From the NCBI RefSeq assembly GCF_004210375.1, contig NC_134835.1:72632447-72696446 (forward strand): 64,000 nt of DNA, in the 5' to 3' direction. This DNA comes from Tachypleus tridentatus. Lineage: Eukaryota; Arthropoda; Merostomata; Xiphosura; Limulidae. Numbering within the stretch: the first letter of the stretch is position 1; each line of letters opens with the position of its first letter. The translations under genes were made by a program, and so were the position numbers. Below are positions 59,470-64,000 of the stretch, piece by piece. The notes beneath the pieces are model-generated. The model was not told the DNA's origin. It made no database searches and saw only the letters and a list, made by a program, of their open reading frames with translations.

Positions 59470-59591
59470 GCCCCCCGCTAGTGCAGCGGTATGTCTCCGG
59501 ATTTACAACGCTAAAATCAGGGGTTTGATTCCCCTCGGTGGGCTGAGCAGATAGCCCTTTGTGGCTTTTCTATAAGAAAAACGCAAACACA
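59470..59591 (+). mobile_element. Family B1 SINE, with target duplication
   Basis: A complete and little-mutated copy between perfect 12-bp CACATCATATTC at 59458-59469 and 59592-59603. GCTAGTGCAGCGGTATGTCT, GTTTGATTCCCCTCGGTGGG and the CTATAAGAAAAACGC tail make it a good reference for B1. Confidence 0.96.
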
Positions 59592-59976
59592 CACATCATA
59601 TTCTGTTCAATATAACTCAGTACTGATTCTAAGGTGAATAATTAAATAATGCAATGTGAATAATACTCATTTTATCTTGACGTGTTTATTAGATACCACG
59701 TGCTGCACGAACGAAAACAGAATTTTGGCTATTGTTTCCGCTTCGTTCAATAGTTTTTTGGATGGAATTCACGTATTTATCTGCGTTACACCAACTCAAT
59801 ATATTGTAGTTTAACTGAACTTTTAAGAAGAAAAACACTATGAAGTACATTGTAAATCAGGACATTTTTGATATTACACACGTTATCTAGTAGATTACAT
59901 GGGGTTGGAAAAAAATGTGTTAACTTTAAGAATGACAATGCGTAAGAAAGAGACGGAAGCAAAAGTGACACGAGAT

Positions 59977-60030
59977 GTTACTCTCGTTCCAAGCTAAGCT
60001 AAACAAATTAGCTTTGGGAATGAGAGTGAC
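59977..60030. repeat. 54-bp hairpin with small bulges
   Basis: GTTACTCTCGTTCCAAGCTA and, at the other end, TTAGCTTTGGGAATGAGAGT plus GAC pair over about 21 positions, with two single-base bulges and G-U pairs. It lies in non-coding DNA. It may be a small structured RNA, a microRNA-like precursor or an inverted-repeat relic. Confidence 0.7.
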
Positions 60031-60378
60031 CGGATAAAGACCGACCTTCTTTCTTATTCACCGCTAGATGGCATGCTTTCAACAACAAACATTTATTAAC
60101 GATTAAACAGAAGCTGGTAATTGCTTCACTAAGAGGACGAAGCTTGAATCCAATGCAGAAGACATGTAATGGAAAAGTAAGATTAATTTTATTATCAGTT
60201 TTAATTTCATCATTTGGGATTAACATCCCGATTTTTCTAAGAAACACAATCCTCAAAACTATCGCTGATCATAGGAGAGTCATAAACAAAAGACAGTGGT
60301 GAGAAATCATGGTGACTTTCTGACTGAACAAGAAGTTTGATTTGTTTGGATACTAACTTTGAGTTTAAAAAATATATA

Positions 60379-60500
60379 ATTCAATCAGATAAATGTAGTA
60401 TCACGTAGTGTGAGTTGTGAATAAAGTTTGTAATCCTATCAGATTAAAGTCGTATCACGTAGTAAGAGCTGTGAGTAAAATAAGTAATCCAATCAGATGA
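60379..60500. repeat. 54-bp tandem repeat, just over two units
   Basis: ATCAGAT recurs at 60384, 60438 and 60492. Each unit contains GTATCACGTAGT and AGCTGTGAGTAAA or a close variant. Confidence 0.88.
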
Positions 60501-62489
60501 ATGAGAATATGAGAGTAGTTGAAGAAATGAAATAAAGTTTTAATAATGTTCATTCTCATGATTTTAATTGATTGCATTATTAATGAGGAAGCTTTTAAAT
60601 TTCACATTTTAATTCCTACTTTCTCTTCATCTCAATAGGTGTAATTTTTAATTTCAAGGAATCGAATCAAAAAGAAAATTATTGCACAAGAAGGATAAAT
60701 AAGGAGATAAAACTATAGAATGAGGAGATGTATTGTAAATACGGTCCTACTTACAGTTGGAATTGGACAAATGTACAGTGTGTGCAACTCAAATTAAAAT
60801 CTCAAACATACTGCAAACACCATATAAACATACGTAGCTTCATAAGCACCTTACACACGCTGTTGAGTATCAAATAAACCAACTTCCGAGTAATAAGCCA
60901 CAAAGCACTTGAGAATGTCGCTAGATTAAAAATCAAAAACTTCACAAAACCAAAACGTTGTTATCTGACTAACTCACTAACATTGTTGGAAAGACATATC
61001 TCTCTCTCTTGCTGTCACTTTATGTAAATCTGAGCGCACATGACTGAATTACACTACACTTGCAGAAAGCGTTTTTCTCAGTTTCAACATTGGTAATAAA
61101 CGTAATAACAATATCACATGCGGGTGCACAACTGTTTATACCTACTTACTACGTGATCCAGTCAGCAGCTGTATCAGCTATATAAAAAATAACGAACTAT
61201 ATAGATTCTCTAGATTTATGTTCTAACTATGATCTAACTTTTGACACTGCAGTTTTAAGTTCTATACACCGGACTTTAGGTTTTTGTGTTGGACAAAGCA
61301 ATTATATCATAGCAGTCTGTGCCTAAGACATGATCCCCTTCTGCCAGACTGACACATTTCTAAATAACACCAAACCAATCATCTTGACCCCAAGGATTGT
61401 ACAAAGGTAAATCTGAGTTCCCTAACCCCTTATGGAACTCGGATATTTCGCAAAAAAACACTTTTATTGGAATTCCCAGAAAACGGCCTCCAAATGGGTA
61501 AACTGAAAATGTGCAAAATAGTAATTCAAGAATTAAATTTGTATTACAGAAGGCCCTGTAAATGTGGGCTATAGGCCCAAAGGCTCATTCACTAGTATAG
61601 ATATATATGAAGAAACTGGGACTCCTACAGCGATGGTAGACTTTTTATCAGATTTAATGTTTGGTCACAAGCTTTATATTTACATTAAATTACAACCTGA
61701 ATATTAAAAGCAGATACATTGAGACCAAGTCCATAAAGTGTCGTATTGTAAATAGTTATTCGCTATCAACGGTCGCTTGTGAAAAGATAGTGGAACCATG
61801 TTACTAAAAGCAGGCAACTGGGGAAAACTAATAAAATTTAATTTCTCAAACAAGCAATCCAAAAACGATAATAATTACATACACACATATATAGAACACA
61901 CTGAAACCTATAATGTCTAGGTGAATAACTACTACTGATGAAGAAATAAAATAAAAATTATTTTCCTAATTCTAATAATGTGATATATCATCAGTCCTCC
62001 TTCCTCTCTGATAACCACGTTGTTAAAAGAAGCGCTCGGTTGTATAAAAGATCATAAGTAACCACGCACATTAATTATCTATCGTGCACGTGTTAGTCAC
62101 ACAATATTACCTTAGCACATATTTAAATAAAGCACAACAAGCATGTTGTTCTTATACTATGAATAATTATTTACAGCATCAATCTTTGACATCAAAATTA
62201 CGTGGTTTTAATCGACATTGTTTTTAAAATTTTAATTATTAAAAATAATAAATGTTATTGTTGAAACTGTATGATATAGAAATTATTTTAACTGAAGGCC
62301 TACATTCCAATAAAAATATTACGCTTCGTTACAAATTTCAAATAGAAAGTGAAGTCTATGAAATTATGAAAAATACAAAATTTTAAGCAAGTAAAAAAGG
62401 AATGACATCATCTAGTAAGGGGACTGAAACCTTCTTTATATTACATGCACAATTTATTTAAAACTCTGTTTCATCAGTAGTTATTCCAT
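60501..62489. other. Unrecognised stretch
   Basis: No gene or known repeat identified. 61240-61500 has a more balanced base composition (CTGAGTTCCCTAACCCCTTA, AACGGCCTCCAAATGGG) but no coherent frame. Confidence 0.35.
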
Positions 62490-62697
62490 TTGAAGAAACT
62501 CTGCAGAATGGACGGCAAGCTCCTGTTTCGGAGACACAAGTGCAGAGGACGACGTTTCGAAAATCTTCTGCCTTTCGTCTTCAGGAGGAAGACTTTCGAA
62601 ACGTCATCCGCTACACTTGTGTCTTCAGAACAGGCGGTTGCCGTCAATTCTACAAAGGTTCATCATGAATACTCTGTCAAAACAATCTATCAAAGAA
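62490..62697. mobile_element. 208-bp fold-back insertion with 12-bp target duplication
   Basis: TAGTTATTCCAT occurs at 62478-62489 and 62698-62709, immediately flanking the insertion. Inside, the arms from about 62490 and ending near 62670 are imperfect inverted copies. GACGGCAAGCTCCTGTTTC at 62511 pairs with the region ending GGCGGTTGCCGTC at 62645, and AGACACAAGTG and GACGTTTCGAAA occur in both arms. On the minus strand CTGAAGACGAAAGGC and TTTTCGAAACG resemble the conserved boxes of hammerhead ribozymes carried by Penelope-like elements and retrozymes. The open frame at 62490-62801 is a by-product. Confidence 0.8.
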
Positions 62698-63064
62698 TAG
62701 TTATTCCATCTATCTATCAGTTCTTAATAACCTATAACCCAAGTTGCAATAGATATATAATTGGTAGCCTAAAGAGTACACGATTATTTTTTCATCTTTA
62801 AGAACACAAAAAAACAAAGAAAACTGACAACTGAAATTTGATAACCTGTGGTTATTTTATCCAGTTATAGTTTGTTTGTAATATTCTGCTAACACTAATT
62901 GCCTCGCTCTCATTACTTGTTTCAGTGACGGAAATTAATGCTTGAAAAGTATTTTACATAATTAATTTCAAATAAAGTGATTGCATGAAACCAAAAGCAA
63001 ATAAATCGAGTTCAATTAATTTCACTGGATGGCAGAATTAGTGAGTATTGCAAACTTCTCGTAA

Positions 63065-63280
63065 TAATGGTTAAGTGGTTAGGACGCTCCACTAGTTATC
63101 TGAAATTCGCGAGTTTGAATCCCCGTCACATCAAATATGCTCGACCTTATAGCCGTGGGCGTTACATAGTAACTGTCAATCCTAACTTTCGTTCGTAAAA
63201 GAGTAGCGCAAGAGTAGGTGGTGATGATTAGCTGCCTTCTCTCTAGTCTTACATTGCTAAATTAGCGGTAGATAGCTCAA
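63065..63280 (+). mobile_element. Diverged family A SINE, tail shortened
   Basis: GGTTAAGTGGTTAGGACGCT, CGCGAGTTTGAATCCCCGTC, GTAAAAGAGTAGCGCAAGAG and CTCTCTAGTCTTACATTGCT. The tail after AAATTAGCGGTAGATAGC is lost. Confidence 0.9.
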
Positions 63281-63572
63281 AAGATTCAAAAGCATTGTGA
63301 GAATATGGAAGAGTTGCTTTTTGGCCTAGTAAAGCTACTCATGGCGAAATTATTTATTGATAAAGCGAAAACTTTCGAAACAGAGTATTGCCAACCAAAT
63401 TAAAATAAGGTATATTTATACCGCGAATAAGTATAAAGTTGAATTTTTATAATAATTTTGCACTTAAAAATTGAGTCAGATTGGATACTTCTTTATTTAA
63501 CTGAAATGAACCTTTTGTAAGATATATTTTTAATAACGCTGAATTATCAGTCATTGACACATATTTACGTAA

Positions 63573-63693
63573 TGTGTGTGTGTGTTTCTTATAGCACAGC
63601 CACAACGGGCTGACTGCTGTGTCCACCAAGGGAATCTAACCCCTGATTTTAACGTTATAAATCCGAAGACTTACCCCTCTCCCACAGTGGAAC
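63573..63693 (-). mobile_element. Family B1 SINE, with target duplication
   Basis: A minus-strand copy between perfect 10-bp ATTTACGTAA at 63563-63572 and 63694-63703. GTGTGTGTGTTTCTTATAGC and CCGAAGACTTACCCCTCTCC are visible on the plus strand. Confidence 0.95.
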
Positions 63694-63925
63694 ATTTACG
63701 TAATTAAAACATTCTACAAGCGTGATTTGGGATTGTTTTACCATGTACATGATTATTCCCTTTCAACAAATTAGCTATGCTTCAATTCCCTTTAATTGTT
63801 TTCATTTAGGCAACAAAAATATTTTGACCAAACAATCAAACACACAGTTAGAAAATATAGTGTACTGATTATAAACATAAGACTTGTCTTTCCGCAAAGA
63901 TCAATGACGTTTTGACATATAATGG

Positions 63926-64000
63926 CAGGCCCAATATGACCAGGTGGTTAAGGCACTCGACTCACAATCTATGTATTGTGGGTTCGAATTCCCATTGCAC
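63926..64000 (+). mobile_element. Family A SINE head, cut by the window edge
   Basis: GGCAGGCCCAATATGACCAG, GTGGTTAAGGCACTCGACTC and the B box GGGTTCGAATTCCC are present. The rest lies beyond base 64000. Confidence 0.92.

Noticed and set aside
1..64000. CRISPR arrays, operons, riboswitches or prophage
   Set aside because: The window has spliced genes, SINEs and Tc1/mariner elements and no bacterial gene organisation. None of its tandem repeats has constant repeats with unique spacers.

Overview
This window looks like AT-rich genomic DNA from an animal, most likely an arthropod. The evidence is a multi-exon gene with consensus GT-AG introns, several dozen tRNA-derived SINEs, decayed Tc1/mariner transposons and a LINE fragment. 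Nothing in it is bacterial or viral. The main tRNA-Thr-headed SINE and a Spätzle/NGF-type cystine-knot gene fit a chelicerate. My best guess is a horseshoe crab, but that rests on recollection of the repeat and not on a search.

The main result is a five-exon gene on the minus strand, assembled by hand. No single reading frame shows it whole, because each exon is short (78-227 bases). Coding exons lie at 22642-22546, 8617-8540, 7039-6831, 5567-5341 and 3528-3375. The intron phases agree at every junction (1, 1, 0, 2). The sum is 765 bases, giving 254 residues plus a stop. The predicted protein has a hydrophobic signal-like start, a prosegment, a lysine-rich candidate processing site near residues 141-144 and a C-terminal six-cysteine domain (C154, C191, C198, C209, C242, C244). 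The domain spacing and flanking residues match the Spätzle/neurotrophin cystine-knot superfamily. A GC-richer stretch at about 22560-22790 holds the first exon, the presumed 5' leader and a CACGTG box. If the model is right, 3.4-22.6 kb is one gene, and everything between the exons is intron with SINEs and one Tc1 relic.

I recognise no convincing gene from 23 to 64 kb. That part holds repeats: a mariner pseudogene next to a Jockey/I-like LINE reverse-transcriptase fragment (30.0-31.9 kb); a Tc1-like element with about 220-bp inverted repeats that each contain an inner direct repeat (35.4-36.9 kb); a cluster of diverged copies of an unnamed ~1-kb repeat (46.8-54.0 kb); several short tandem arrays; and a 208-bp fold-back insertion with a 12-bp target duplication (62.5-62.7 kb).

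The SINEs fall into family A (about 270 bp, tRNA-Thr-like head) and family B (about 120 bp, two subfamilies B1 and B2 that differ in their tails). All share the same short 3' segment, which suggests mobilisation by one partner LINE. Many copies keep target-site duplications. Three insertion orders can be read: A into B, A into a tandem array, and A into the ~1-kb repeat.
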